DNA of 35,996 nt from an uncultured Candidatus Saccharibacteria bacterium (GCA_938030095.1 CALHGK010000002.1:1-35996), one strand, 5' to 3'; counted from the first letter of the stretch, positions 24,729 through 33,678 are shown. Numbers and translations are program-made. The notes: generated by a model not told the origin, from the letters alone.

Positions 24729-25271
24729 CTACGCAGCAAGCGCTACATCAGGATCGGGGTGGCCACCCTCAAGCTCGTCTGGTGTATCACTACCTGCTGC
24801 ATCACTGCTCTGGAAGATGCTAGCAAGGCCCTCTTGGGTGAGGAACTTCTGCGGGTCTGCCTTGGCGAGATCTACGAGGCCCTCAAAGGTCTCGCGCACA
24901 ACGGTTGTGTAGTCTGGGCGGTTGTGGGTGAGCCACTTAAGCTGCGCATAATCCGCAAAGAGTGCCAGCTGGTCTACCTCCACACCACGCTGCTCTGCCG
25001 CTTTCTCGTAGGCTTTGCGCTGGCTCTGGTATATCTCGTCCTCTTCGTAGTCGGGCTCGTGCTCATCAATCCACGCTGTAATGACCGCAGCGTCTTGGTT
25101 CATAAACGACTCAAACTCATTCAGCTGCACCTCACTCAAGCCATCGCTCAGCACCGTGCCAACGCGCAGCTCCAGCACTTGGCGAAAGTTGTCGACAAAG
25201 CGCTGCTGTACCTCTGGTGGCCAGTCTGCTATACCGATTTTTTGCAAAAAAGCATCGTCTAATTGAAACAT
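24729..25271 (-). CDS. DUF5663-like hypothetical protein
   Basis: 180 residues. The first ~65 match the short helical DUF5663-type pattern of CPR proteins: an Asp/Leu-rich first helix, PPEVQQRFVDNFRQVLELRV, then LSDGLSEVQLNEFESFM. The rest is acidic and helical, with a disordered tail. The ATG at 25271 is preferred over an in-frame TTG at 25280 because AGGAGG lies 11 nt from the ATG but only 2 nt from the TTG. It is last in a run of four minus-strand genes of unknown role. Confidence 0.7.
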   Translation of the reverse strand: MFQLDDAFLQKIGIADWPPEVQQRFVDNFRQVLELRVGTVLSDGLSEVQLNEFESFMNQDAAVITAWIDEHEPDYEEDEIYQSQRKAYEKAAEQRGVEVDQLALFADYAQLKWLTHNRPDYTTVVRETFEGLVDLAKADPQKFLTQEGLASIFQSSDAAGSDTPDELEGGHPDPDVALAA

Positions 25272-25376
25272 GTTTTTCAATTCCTCCTGCCTCTAGTATA
25301 CCAAACAATCTACTCCTCGTACAATAAAAATGGCAAAATATGGTGTAATTTCCCTTAGTAGTGTTGTCTACCTCTG

Positions 25377-25595
25377 TTACACCTCCTCGTCCTGAGCGAT
25401 CTGCGCTATCGTACGCTCAATAGCCGGCCAGATGGAGCAGCCGATGATACGGCTATCGCGCTCGTCTGGGCATGGCTGCCACGGATATTCACCAAAGAGA
25501 ATGGCATGCACAATGCGGCGCACTGCAGAACCCAGGCGCCCGTCATTCATTGTACGGGTGGTATTGAGGTGCTTTGCGTAGTCATCGATCAGCAT
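25377..25595 (-). CDS. Small hypothetical protein
   Basis: 72 residues, soluble, with two cysteines and several tryptophans (EYPWQPCPDERDS, GCSIWPAIERTIAQI). The family is not recognised and no clear SD precedes the ATG. It sits 36 nt after the DUF5663-like gene in the same direction, which supports a real gene, but the start is uncertain. Confidence 0.5.
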   Translation of the reverse strand: MLIDDYAKHLNTTRTMNDGRLGSAVRRIVHAILFGEYPWQPCPDERDSRIIGCSIWPAIERTIAQIAQDEEV

Positions 25596-25631
25596 ATTCG
25601 CAGCAATGCGACTGCAACCCTCATACAGTGC

Positions 25632-25973
25632 TTACGCTGTATCGTTCAGCTCATCAGCCTTCTTGGCCAAGTCGCCAAGGATGAGGGTGCGCTCGTCGCT
25701 CAGGATCTCGTCGAGGTGCGCAACCCGCTGCGACAGCCAGGCAAATAGCGCTGCGCTATCGTCCGTCTCCTGGCGGCGCACCAGCTCATCAAGGTCATCG
25801 TCCGACAAGCGGCTAATAACCTCCAGCCCCACCCGCTCATAGAGCGTGTTATTCACCTCCCGCAGCAGCGCTGCCGAGTCGCGCGTTGTAATCCCAAGGC
25901 GATCGAGGTCGTGTTGGGTGATGAGAGATGAGAAAGGATTGTCATCATCTATTGGGAGGGGTGCTGCACTCAT
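25632..25973 (-). CDS. DUF5663-like hypothetical protein
   Basis: 113 residues. It has the pattern LITQHDLDRLGI, LLREVNNTLYERVGLEVISR and LSDDDLDELVRRQETDD, as in the 180-residue neighbour, but without the long acidic tail. It begins 12 nt after the stop of the 703-residue gene, so the two are almost certainly in one transcript. Confidence 0.7.
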   Translation of the reverse strand: MSAAPLPIDDDNPFSSLITQHDLDRLGITTRDSAALLREVNNTLYERVGLEVISRLSDDDLDELVRRQETDDSAALFAWLSQRVAHLDEILSDERTLILGDLAKKADELNDTA

Positions 25974-25985
25974 GATTTTCTACCG

Positions 25986-28097
25986 CTAGGCTGCGCTATC
26001 CTGTCGGCTCTCTCGTGCTTGCTTGGTTTTGATATACGCCTGTTTGATCGATTCAAGGGCACTATCCGCACTTTCCATCGTTCGTGCCTCTAACGTGCTC
26101 AGGTATAGACCGCTTGCTTGGTGCTGCCGGCCTTCTTCTTGGAGCCAGCCTCGCACATTTTGTTGTATCGCTGTGCGGGTGTTTTTGATGAGCTCGTCAA
26201 TATCTACCTCTTCGTTATTTGCATCAGCCTTTGTCATCTCTGCCCACAAGTCATACTCACCAAGCTGTATCTTGCTTCTTGCCATTTGCTGCATCTGGCG
26301 CATTTCATCGCGCGAAAGCGGGGCATCCTCTTGCGTGTCGATTGCCTCGGCGACAGTTTCGAGTTCTTTGGTGGGTGCTTCATCGTCAGCGGGAGGCTGC
26401 TCTGCACCAGCTGGGAAATTGATAACCTCAGCTAGCTTAGCTTCTGGCTCGCCTTCACCACGATGAGTAGCTTCATCGTAGCTCGTCACGACTGGCTCAC
26501 CAGGGTCGCTATTCCCCCTAAGAACCCCTGCTGCCTCTGCAAGCGCAAAGAGATCTTCTTCCGTGTCCCCCGCTGGCGTCTCGTGTGATGGCACGTGTGG
26601 CTGAGTAGCTTGGGCTTCAGTATCAACTGCTGCTGGTTGTTCTTGCGCTTCGCCATTAGACGCTTCGACAAAAGAATGGTCTTTGAGAGGAAGATTGGGC
26701 CTTGGCTTCCAGTCTGGTACTGGCTCATTCAGCCAAGCTTTTGTGCGCTCCATAGCCTGCATCGCCTTTCGGCCCATGTTCTTGGTAATTAGCACTATAC
26801 GTGCCCACCGTCCCTCTTTCTTCTCCTTCACCCCTTCAGTCGCTTCAATACTCGCTGCGCGATTCTCCTCAGCACTGCCATCAACTGCTTCGTGTGTTTG
26901 TTCTGCTGGCGCTGCTTCGGGGGCCTGTGCTGCTTCTGTAAGAGGCTGGCTCTCTGTCGCTACAGAGGCGGCTTGATGTGAGTCTGGCGACTCCAGCCGC
27001 ACGTCAAGTGCTGCCTGGAGTGCTGCGAGTGCCCGGTCGCGCGTGTCTTTGAGCTGCGCTGCATCTTCGTGCGAGAGGTATGGCTGCATCAGCTCGTGCG
27101 CCGTCATGCTCAGCACTGCGCTTGCCGCCTCACCCTTCATGCGGATCGCGTCCATGGCGGAGCCGCTAGCCATAATTTCCTGAGCGGTACGGTCTGTCAG
27201 CTCACTCACCTGCGCTTCGAAGCCGGTTGGTTGTGGCGCTTGCTCACTCGTCGAGACTGGCACAGGAGTATGCTCTGTCTGAGCTCCACTTTGGGTCAAT
27301 TCTTGGCTTGGAGTAGCGGCAGGCTGTGCGCCCTGATTGCGCGCATCAAGCGCTTGCTGCAGGGTGGCAAGCGCATCGCTCCGCACCGCCTCCAGCTGGG
27401 CAATCCCCTCCGCCGAATATGGCAAGATTACCTCATGCGCAATCCTGCTCTGCACCGCAATGTCTGCCATACCCTTGGCAAATACCGCATCCGTCGCCGA
27501 CTCGGCTGCGTTGATTTCTTGAATCTTCTCGTCAGTTAATGTCACGACCTCTGCTTGCACGCGAGCAATGGCTGCATCCTCACCAGTATGTTGCTCAGGC
27601 GTCGATGATTGGTTTTGCTGCGCTTCGGCTTCACGCTGTGCTTTATCCCGTGCATAGTCTTCTTCTGTTGGTGGTGGAGCAGGAGAAATTTTACGCTCTG
27701 TTGTCCTGGGTTCAGAGTATTCCTTACCAACCGTCCCAACACCAAAACTATCAATACCAGCTCTGATAGTCTCGCCGACCACAGCAAGTGTTTTTCTCAC
27801 TGTATTCTTATTCGCTTCGGGACTTGTTTGTCGTGCCAAGCGCCGCTCTTGTCGCGTGGTTTGGAGATCCCTAAGCCGTCGGTCTAATCCGGCCATTGGG
27901 CTAGACTCACCATCAGTACCGAGCTGTTCATTCACAGCCTTTTGCGTCCCCACACTTCTCGCGTATACGTCAGGAATGCGTTTCGCCGCTCCAATCATAT
28001 GATTCACCACACCTCGAACGCCAGCTCGTGTGGCTGAGCCTGTTTCGAGCACTGGGTCAAGCGTGCTTGTTCCTGCTGCTTCATATCCTTTTGCCAT
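25986..28097 (-). CDS. Large acidic Ala/Glu/Gln-rich protein with internal repeats
   Basis: 703 residues, mostly predicted helix and disorder, with no signal peptide or membrane segment. Two repeats of about 65 residues are visible: one contains LTDEKIQEINAAESATDAVF and ends ALATLQQALDARNQ; the other contains LTDRTAQEIMASGSAMDAIR and ends ALAALQAALDVRLE. Both have a central AHE(V/L)(I/M)xPY. A C-terminal helical segment (SRDEMRQMQQMARSKIQLGE) resembles the end domains of CPR structural proteins. The function is unknown. The ATG at 28097 is preceded by AGGA; a start at 28205 would run through the infB terminator. Confidence 0.7.
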   Translation of the reverse strand: MAKGYEAAGTSTLDPVLETGSATRAGVRGVVNHMIGAAKRIPDVYARSVGTQKAVNEQLGTDGESSPMAGLDRRLRDLQTTRQERRLARQTSPEANKNTVRKTLAVVGETIRAGIDSFGVGTVGKEYSEPRTTERKISPAPPPTEEDYARDKAQREAEAQQNQSSTPEQHTGEDAAIARVQAEVVTLTDEKIQEINAAESATDAVFAKGMADIAVQSRIAHEVILPYSAEGIAQLEAVRSDALATLQQALDARNQGAQPAATPSQELTQSGAQTEHTPVPVSTSEQAPQPTGFEAQVSELTDRTAQEIMASGSAMDAIRMKGEAASAVLSMTAHELMQPYLSHEDAAQLKDTRDRALAALQAALDVRLESPDSHQAASVATESQPLTEAAQAPEAAPAEQTHEAVDGSAEENRAASIEATEGVKEKKEGRWARIVLITKNMGRKAMQAMERTKAWLNEPVPDWKPRPNLPLKDHSFVEASNGEAQEQPAAVDTEAQATQPHVPSHETPAGDTEEDLFALAEAAGVLRGNSDPGEPVVTSYDEATHRGEGEPEAKLAEVINFPAGAEQPPADDEAPTKELETVAEAIDTQEDAPLSRDEMRQMQQMARSKIQLGEYDLWAEMTKADANNEEVDIDELIKNTRTAIQQNVRGWLQEEGRQHQASGLYLSTLEARTMESADSALESIKQAYIKTKQARESRQDSAA

Positions 28098-28187
28098 ATT
28101 ACCCGTCCTAATTTCTTTCCTTATACATTCTGCCCACATCCTACCACAACAGAGGTGATGTGTCAATAAGCGAAGCACCCCAATCCA

Positions 28188-28215
28188 AAAACTCGCCATC
28201 ACCACGGCGAGTTTT
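28188..28215 (-). terminator. Rho-independent terminator downstream of infB region start of next gene
   Basis: AAAACTCGCC (28188-28197) pairs with GGCGAGTTTT (28206-28215) in a perfect 10-bp stem followed by TTTTTGG on the minus strand. It lies 74 nt past the infB stop and ends the rpsA-infB transcript before the 703-residue gene. Confidence 0.85.
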
Positions 28216-28288
28216 GTATATCATTAGTAAAAATAGAGCTAGTACTTAATATACTGAGATTCTACAGGACAAAGCACTGGCAAATCCA

Positions 28289-30064
28289 CTACTGCAGGGT
28301 GCGCTTCACCAGTTCGCGAGTGAAGAACTCAAGGGTGTCGCCAATCTCGAGCTGGAGCTTCTTACTGGTCGTGAGGTTGAGGCCACAGAGCTCACCCTCA
28401 AAGACTTCCTTGGCTTCTTGCTGCTGGCGCTGCACGCTGGCTACTGTTACCTCGGCAATTTGCTCCTCGCCGCGCATCACACGGGCCAGTAGCCCTGCCG
28501 TCACCTTGCCCTTCGTTACTTGCCCGCCGGCGATAACCGCATCGCGCATCGTCCGGAAGACGCCCTTAATCTCTAGCTGGCCAATCTCCGTCTCCACCAC
28601 CTCTGGTGCAAGCAGTGCTTCCATGCTGCTACGTGCATCGTCGAGCAGCTCGTAGATCACTTGGTAGCGGCGCACCGTCACTTTGTCACGCATTGCCAGG
28701 CGCTTAACAGCTGGTGGTAGGTCGACATTAAAGCCGTAGATAATTGCATTACTACTACCAGCCAGGCGCACGTCGCTCTCAGTAATATTGCCCACGCCAT
28801 GGCCAATGATCCGCAGCGTGATCGCCCCGCCCGTCTCCACCAGGCGCAAGCTATCCATCACTGAGGTAAGCGACCCCTGTACATCGGCCTTGACGATGAC
28901 GTCGAATTCCTGAGCATCGTGTTTCTGCGTCATCAGCTTGAGCAAGTCAGCACCAGTCACATTGGTGGTAGCGGCATTGCGCGCTTGATCAAGCTTAGCC
29001 TTCTGCACCGCCAGGCGAGCTTCTTTCTCGTTTTTGACCACTGTGAAGATATCACCAAACTGCGGCAATTCCTTAAAGCCCGTCACCGTCACTGGCGTAG
29101 CGGGTGTGGCTGCCTTGATAGCCGCGCCAGTGTAATCGAGCAAAGTACGCACCTTGCCATAGGCCTGCCCTGCCACGAGGAAATGCCCCGGTGCCAAGCG
29201 GCCCTGCTCGATGAGCAAGTTCACCACTGAGCCGCGGCCCTTCTCCATATGCGCCTCGATGACGAGCCCTTCAGCCGGCACATCCGTATCGGCGCGAAGC
29301 TCTTCCATGTCGGCCACAAGTAGGATGGTATCGAGCAACTTATCGATATTTTGGCCAGTCTTGGCGCTAATCGGCACCATAATGGTATCGCCACCCCACT
29401 CCTCAGGGTTGAGGTGATGCTCGCTCGCAAGCTGAGCTTTGACCATATCAGGGTTGGCTGTGTCTTTGTCGATTTTGTTGATAGCAACGATAATCTTGGC
29501 ATTGGCATCGCGCGCAAAGCGGATTGCCTCTACCGTCTGTGGCTTAACACCATCATCGGCTGCCACAACGATCACCACCACATCGGTCAGTGCTGCACCG
29601 TGCTGGCGCAGCGCCGCAAAGGCCTCGTGGCCAGGGGTGTCGAGCAGCGTCATGGTGCGGCCACTCCGCTCGGCTTGGTAGGCACTAATATGCTGGGTAA
29701 TGCCGCCAGCCTCACCAGCAACTGTCTTCATCTTGAGGATGGTATCGAGCAGCGTTGTCTTGCCGTGATCAACATGCCCCATCACCGCCACAATTGGTGG
29801 GCGTGGCACAGCATTGCTCGACGGTTTATGCAGATGCTGCACAGTATGCTGCTCGGCGGCTTTGCGCTGCAGCGTTACTGCTAGGCCCAGCTCCTCCACG
29901 ATAATCTCAGCAATCTCAAAATCAATCCGCTGATTGATCGTTACGGTAAAGCCATTCTTAAACAGCTCGCCAATCAGCTTCGTGACCGGCAGATTCAGGG
30001 TTTGGGCCAGCTCACCAACAGTGATCGAATCGGCAATGACCAACACTTTTTCAGACTGACTCAT
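28289..30064 (-). CDS. infB: Translation initiation factor IF-2
   Basis: GTPase that brings formyl-Met-tRNA to the 30S subunit. 591 residues, a compact form with a short N-terminal region containing one IF2N-type domain (about 10-50). The G motifs are complete: GHVDHGKTT (96-104), DTPGHEAF, and NKID. The C-terminal domain (LRIIGHGVGNITESDV, GVFRTMRDAVIAGGQVTKG) follows. The ATG at 30064 has AGGAG seven nt before it; a GTG six bases upstream is too close to that SD. A short CCGG-rich hairpin (around 30081-30097) lies in the gap after rpsA. Confidence 0.96.
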   Translation of the reverse strand: MSQSEKVLVIADSITVGELAQTLNLPVTKLIGELFKNGFTVTINQRIDFEIAEIIVEELGLAVTLQRKAAEQHTVQHLHKPSSNAVPRPPIVAVMGHVDHGKTTLLDTILKMKTVAGEAGGITQHISAYQAERSGRTMTLLDTPGHEAFAALRQHGAALTDVVVIVVAADDGVKPQTVEAIRFARDANAKIIVAINKIDKDTANPDMVKAQLASEHHLNPEEWGGDTIMVPISAKTGQNIDKLLDTILLVADMEELRADTDVPAEGLVIEAHMEKGRGSVVNLLIEQGRLAPGHFLVAGQAYGKVRTLLDYTGAAIKAATPATPVTVTGFKELPQFGDIFTVVKNEKEARLAVQKAKLDQARNAATTNVTGADLLKLMTQKHDAQEFDVIVKADVQGSLTSVMDSLRLVETGGAITLRIIGHGVGNITESDVRLAGSSNAIIYGFNVDLPPAVKRLAMRDKVTVRRYQVIYELLDDARSSMEALLAPEVVETEIGQLEIKGVFRTMRDAVIAGGQVTKGKVTAGLLARVMRGEEQIAEVTVASVQRQQQEAKEVFEGELCGLNLTTSKKLQLEIGDTLEFFTRELVKRTLQ

Positions 30065-30116
30065 ATACACACTCCTTTCTGCCGGCCACAGCCGGTCGTC
30101 TTTTGTAATTTACTAG

Positions 30117-31181
30117 TTATTTTTTCTTGTCGGCGAGGCTCAGGCTCACTTTGTGCGCATCTTTGTCGATGTCGAGAATGACAAAGCTCTTGCGCTCATT
30201 GAGGGTAAAGACCTTCTCTGGGTCGGCACCGCCGCTGCCCAGCTCGCTCACGTGCACCAGTGCTTCAACCGCTGGGCTAATCTGGACAAAGGCACCATAT
30301 GGGGTAATGCGCGTGACTGTACCCTCAATGGTCTGACCCTTGGTGAATTGATCCACTTCATCAAGCCATGGATCCTTGGTGAGCTGCTTCATACTCAGGC
30401 TGAGGCGATCTTTGTCGATGCTGATAATCTTCGCTTCAACGCTCTGGCCGACCTTCACATAATCGGCTGGGTTATTGACGCGCTCCCAACTAATCTCTGA
30501 GATGTGGATGAGCCCCTCGATCCCTTCGACATTTACGAAGACACCAAAGTCCACCACACCAGTCACGACACCCTTGACGGTGTCGCCAACCTTGAGCTTC
30601 TCAAAGTGGGCAGCCAGGCCATCCTTGATGGCTTCTTTTTCGCTAAAGATCAGCTTATTAGCCTTGCGATCGCAGTCGAGGATACGCACTTTGAGCGTCT
30701 GGCCCACCAGGGTGTTGAGCCGTGCCAAGATCTCATCCTTATCAGCACCGCCCACCCGTGGGTAGTGCTCGGCCGACAGTTGCGACACTGGCAAAAAGCC
30801 CCGCACGCCTTCGTACTCAACCAGCATACCACCACGGTTGGCGTCGTATGGCGCCACCTCGATGATCTCGCCGGCATCCAGCTTAGCCATCGCTTCTTCC
30901 CAACCACGGTCCTTGGCTGCTTTGCGCAGGCTCAATAGGCTATAGCCATTCTCGAGCTCGCTATCTACCACACTGGCTGTTACTTCATCACCAACTGCTA
31001 GCGTCTTAGCCGGGCCAATCTCGCGCCGTGGCACATAGCCAACCCCTTGTGGGCCTAGGTCTACTAATACATCTCGTTTGCGCACCGATAATACGCGGCC
31101 AGTTACGACCTCGCCGGTTACTAGTTGCTTGACGCCGTCGCCAGCGAGCAAATCATCCATTGTTAAGGCTTGTGTTGCCAT
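30117..31181 (-). CDS. rpsA: Ribosomal protein S1, four S1 domains
   Basis: RNA-binding protein that helps mRNA bind the 30S subunit. 354 residues with four consecutive S1 domains (about 20-88, 105-171, 190-258 and 275-345), each starting with a G-x-V segment such as GEVVTGRVLSVRKRDVLVDL and GDTVKGVVTGVVDFGVFVNV. The E. coli protein has six; four is common in Gram-positives and CPR bacteria. It is followed by infB after 52 nt. Copy 3 of the repeat lies about 170 nt upstream. Confidence 0.92.
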   Translation of the reverse strand: MATQALTMDDLLAGDGVKQLVTGEVVTGRVLSVRKRDVLVDLGPQGVGYVPRREIGPAKTLAVGDEVTASVVDSELENGYSLLSLRKAAKDRGWEEAMAKLDAGEIIEVAPYDANRGGMLVEYEGVRGFLPVSQLSAEHYPRVGGADKDEILARLNTLVGQTLKVRILDCDRKANKLIFSEKEAIKDGLAAHFEKLKVGDTVKGVVTGVVDFGVFVNVEGIEGLIHISEISWERVNNPADYVKVGQSVEAKIISIDKDRLSLSMKQLTKDPWLDEVDQFTKGQTIEGTVTRITPYGAFVQISPAVEALVHVSELGSGGADPEKVFTLNERKSFVILDIDKDAHKVSLSLADKKK

Positions 31182-31349
31182 AAGTCTTGGTACAGACTCC
31201 TCTTATTAATTATATTATGAGACACGTCGCCATATCGCGACGCACCATTCCTCTGTATTATACACAAAGTCGCTGCGAGCGTCAAAACCCATGCATTTAG
31301 GTCTCATCTCTATGAATAATCAGTTCAAACAGAGATAGCCTACACAGCA
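31182..31349. other. rpsA upstream region
   Basis: Holds the rpsA 5' leader and probable promoter. AAGAGGAGTC lies before the ATG as SD. Nothing else was recognised apart from the adjacent repeat copy. Confidence 0.5.
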
Positions 31350-31445
31350 CACTCATCGCACTGAAAATACTCCGGCCAGATAAATCACAGAGCTTAGCCA
31401 ACCCCATAGTCACTGACCTTCAGATATTTTCTTGTGAGATGGTAC
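31350..31445 (-). repeat. Structured repeat element, copy 3
   Basis: Read on the minus strand, ACAAGAAAATATCTGAAGG leads to CTGGCCGGAGTATTTTCAGT. Helix GAAAATA (from 31431) pairs with TATTTTC (to 31363). GGTCAG pairs with CTGGCC by one G-U. The outer stem is shorter: CAUC-u-CAC with GUG-c-GAUG. Core joining segments are ATCTGAA and GGAGT, one and two changes from copies 1 and 2. It lies upstream of rpsA in the same direction. Confidence 0.8.
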
Positions 31446-31517
31446 TCAAAACTATTACACCGTCATATACACAACGATGCCATAATCACAACAGATATAT
31501 CATCCTCCACAAAGCAA

Positions 31518-31542
31518 CTACCCCTGCATTACACAGGGGTAG
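31518..31542 (-). terminator. Hairpin after the LPQTG gene, probable terminator
   Basis: CTACCCCTG (31518-31526) pairs with CAGGGGTAG (31534-31542). The T-run on the minus strand is weak (TTGCTTTG). The stem core resembles the terminator at 24677. Confidence 0.5.
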
Positions 31543-31582
31543 GTGTAGCATTGTCAATGAAACAATGGATATGTTGTATACT

Positions 31583-32125
31583 TTACAGCGCGGGTGTGCG
31601 CGACTTGCGGTAAGCCAGCGCTACGCCAGCTAGGCTACTCACCGCCACAACGGCTGCCAGGCTCTCAGCCGGGCCGGTTTGCGGCAAGGCGCTCACCTGC
31701 TGGGTAGATTGAGTTTGCGAAGGAGTACTGGAGTTGGTCGATGGTGTCGCGGCAGGCGTGCTTGAGCTTTGAGACTGAGTAGACTGAGTCGATTGGCTTT
31801 GTGTAGTTGTGCTCGATGCGCCACTGGTTGCACCATTTGTTGCAGTCGACGTAGTGTTTTTCTTGTCTTGCGACTGGGTTTCTTTCGTCTCTTTGCTCTT
31901 GCTGGCCTCTGTTGATTTGTTATTGAGACTATCGACCAGCTTGTCGTTGGCACTCTTGCTGCTCTGGGTTGATTCCTTTTTCTTAGCGTCAGTGGTGGTA
32001 GTGCTTGCCACTTGCCGGGCGCTGCTGTTGTGGCTGTTCTTGACGATTAAGACCCCGCCAACCAGTGCGAGCGTTAGCACTGTCCCGACGACGACGTATC
32101 CGATAATTGATCCTTGCTGCTTCAT
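31583..32125 (-). CDS. LPQTG sortase-anchored surface protein
   Basis: 180 residues. The N-terminal signal/TM segment spans 8-28 (GYVVVGTVLTLALVGGVLIV). A long Ser/Thr/Gln/Lys-rich low-complexity stalk spans 35-143. The sorting signal LPQTG (147-151) is followed by a hydrophobic stretch (156-172) and a short basic tail KSR. A class A-type sortase would cut after Thr150 and attach it to the cell wall, exposing the stalk. TATAAT lies about 32 nt before the ATG at 32125. The start at 32200 adds unlikely residues. Confidence 0.85.
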   Translation of the reverse strand: MKQQGSIIGYVVVGTVLTLALVGGVLIVKNSHNSSARQVASTTTTDAKKKESTQSSKSANDKLVDSLNNKSTEASKSKETKETQSQDKKNTTSTATNGATSGASSTTTQSQSTQSTQSQSSSTPAATPSTNSSTPSQTQSTQQVSALPQTGPAESLAAVVAVSSLAGVALAYRKSRTPAL

Positions 32126-32392
32126 TGCCAAACCTTCGTTTACGTTACTCTTTCTATTATACCGTAATCGATCGCAAAACGCAACGCACGAGCTACACAA
32201 ATCACCCGTTGTGCCACACCTCCCGCTCTACCCCTCTCAAGGCCCACCGCGCCTCGATACTTCGCACCACCCACTAGGCATCGCGAGCGCACTGTGCTAC
32301 ACTAATCAAGACACGTACAATACACGAACAAATCATAATCTCTACCTCTGTCAAATCATGCGAAGTAATCATTGTTTCGCTCGCTGGTTCGC

Positions 32393-32908
32393 ATGCCGAT
32401 AGACGTGTCTATATCGCCACCACGTATGCCACTCGATCAGCTCATCCCTCACCTCACTCAGCATGCCCATGCGTCGGGCCTTGCGCCACTTACTTTTCGC
32501 TCAAGCAGCCATTTTCATTGGCACTACCCAAGCCGCACGGTTTATTACGATCCGCACGATGCCCAGGCCACTGCCTACCTCCTCCACGAGTATGGCCATG
32601 CGCTCCTCGGGCACTGCGGCTATGCGCGCGATGTGCAGCTCGTTACAATGGAGCGCGCGGCATGGAGTGCTGGCTGCCGTGTTGGCGCTGGCTGGCAAGT
32701 GACGGTTGACGATGGTCTCATTGAGTCCGCCCTCGACACCTACCGCGACTGGCTCCATACCCGCTCGCGCTGCCCACACTGCAACGCAACTGGCTTGCAG
32801 CGCAGCGATGGCACATATACCTGTCTTGCCTGCTTCACCCACTGGCGCGCCAACAGCGCCACCACCTGCCAACTTCGGCGTTATGTTGTAAAAAGCACTA
32901 TGATATAA
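32393..32908 (+). CDS. Small zinc metallopeptidase (HEYGH) with C-terminal zinc ribbon
   Basis: 171 residues from the ATG at 32393. The metal motif HEYGH occurs in ATAYLLHEYGHALLGH (about 65-80), and the Glu in VTMERAAWSAGCRV is a possible third ligand, the arrangement of ImmA/IrrE-like or SprT-like peptidases. A C-terminal zinc ribbon CPHC...CLAC is visible (RCPHCNATGL, YTCLACFTHW). The role is unknown; ImmA-like enzymes often cleave repressors, while SprT-like enzymes work on DNA-protein crosslinks. The start could also be at 32426 (MPLDQLIP) or a TTG at 32372. Confidence 0.7.
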   Translation: MPIDVSISPPRMPLDQLIPHLTQHAHASGLAPLTFRSSSHFHWHYPSRTVYYDPHDAQATAYLLHEYGHALLGHCGYARDVQLVTMERAAWSAGCRVGAGWQVTVDDGLIESALDTYRDWLHTRSRCPHCNATGLQRSDGTYTCLACFTHWRANSATTCQLRRYVVKSTMI

Positions 32909-33260
32909 CTCGGCCTTATTGTCGCAGTAATTCTCGCACACTGCCCGCCACTTTGCCCTCACGAACACAATGCGAGAGAATATCTCCCAAAAACAAATCT
33001 CTCATGCTTACATTGAAAGCTCGCTGTAGCAACTGGTTTTCACGCGCGACTAGACAGAGTGACACCCGCCTACCTCGTTTGGTGTCCAGCCTTCACTCTC
33101 AATCTTCACATTAGCCCCTTTCTCTGTGTCGAGGCTAACCCTTTCACACCCACCGCACCAAGCTTAAGGGTCAATTCATTATGACCAAACACACTCTACA
33201 GCCATAGCAGCAGCGCAAAACCACCATAAAAAAGCCGCAAATCCCCAACACAATATTCCA
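32909..33260. other. Intergenic region with a bulged hairpin
   Basis: No gene is seen. GAGTG (33057-33061) and GACACC (33061-33066) pair with GGTGTC (33081-33086) and CACTC (33094-33098), a bulged stem that could be part of a small RNA. No terminator T-run follows it. Confidence 0.4.
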
Positions 33261-33292
33261 AAAACACCTCCCGGATTAGTGGGAGGTGTTTT
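33261..33292 (-). terminator. Rho-independent terminator of KGG gene
   Basis: AAAACACCTCCC (33261-33272) pairs with GGGAGGTGTTTT (33281-33292), a 12-bp stem with a T-run (TTTTTGG) on the minus strand. It also works on the plus strand. Confidence 0.85.
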
Positions 33293-33312
33293 AAGCGATA
33301 CCTGCGTTACCT

Positions 33313-33552
33313 TTAGGCGGCGAGCGCAACGTCCGCTTGTGGAGCAGCCGCGGTAGCATCATCGGCCTTTTTGGTGCGGCGAGAGATTCGGCCGCCCTTA
33401 GCGCCAGCCACACGAGCAAGTTGTGGATTGGCCGCAAAGCCGCCGGTGCGACCATTCTTGCCGCCCTTGGCGCCAATCTTGGCGTAGAAGTTAGGGTCTT
33501 TAGAGATGTTTTTTTGCGCAGCCTTCAGGCCGCCAGCTTTTGTTCCCGCCAT
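33313..33552 (-). CDS. KGG-repeat general stress-type protein
   Basis: 79 residues, basic, with repeated Gly-rich segments GAKGGKNGRTGG and GAKGGRISRR characteristic of the KGG (Con-10/GsiB-like) stress proteins, plus an Ala-rich tail. These are small hydrophilic, disordered proteins induced by desiccation or starvation in other bacteria. AAGGAG lies 8 nt before the ATG. A strong promoter and a near-palindromic site lie upstream. Confidence 0.85.
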   Translation of the reverse strand: MAGTKAGGLKAAQKNISKDPNFYAKIGAKGGKNGRTGGFAANPQLARVAGAKGGRISRRTKKADDATAAAPQADVALAA

Positions 33553-33619
33553 AGGGTTACTCCTTATTTATATATTTACCAGAGGTACGTTGCTAGTGTA
33601 GGCTAGCAAATCCTCGCTA

Positions 33620-33678
33620 CATACCATATATGATATGTATCATGATTTAAATATAGCATACTGTATATGTTTTGTCAA
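33620..33678 (-). promoter_or_regulatory. Strong promoter and near-palindrome upstream of KGG gene
   Basis: TTGACA (33678-33673), a 17-nt spacer and TATATT (33655-33650) match the sigma-70 consensus closely. Just downstream, 33620-33637 (CATACCATATATGATATG) is an 18-bp palindrome apart from one mismatched pair of positions, a possible repressor site in the ~90-nt 5' UTR. Confidence 0.65.

Noticed and set aside
16266..31445. The three structured repeats as insertion sequences or MITEs
   Set aside because: The outermost bases differ between copies and no target-site duplication or transposase is visible. Only the inner core is conserved.
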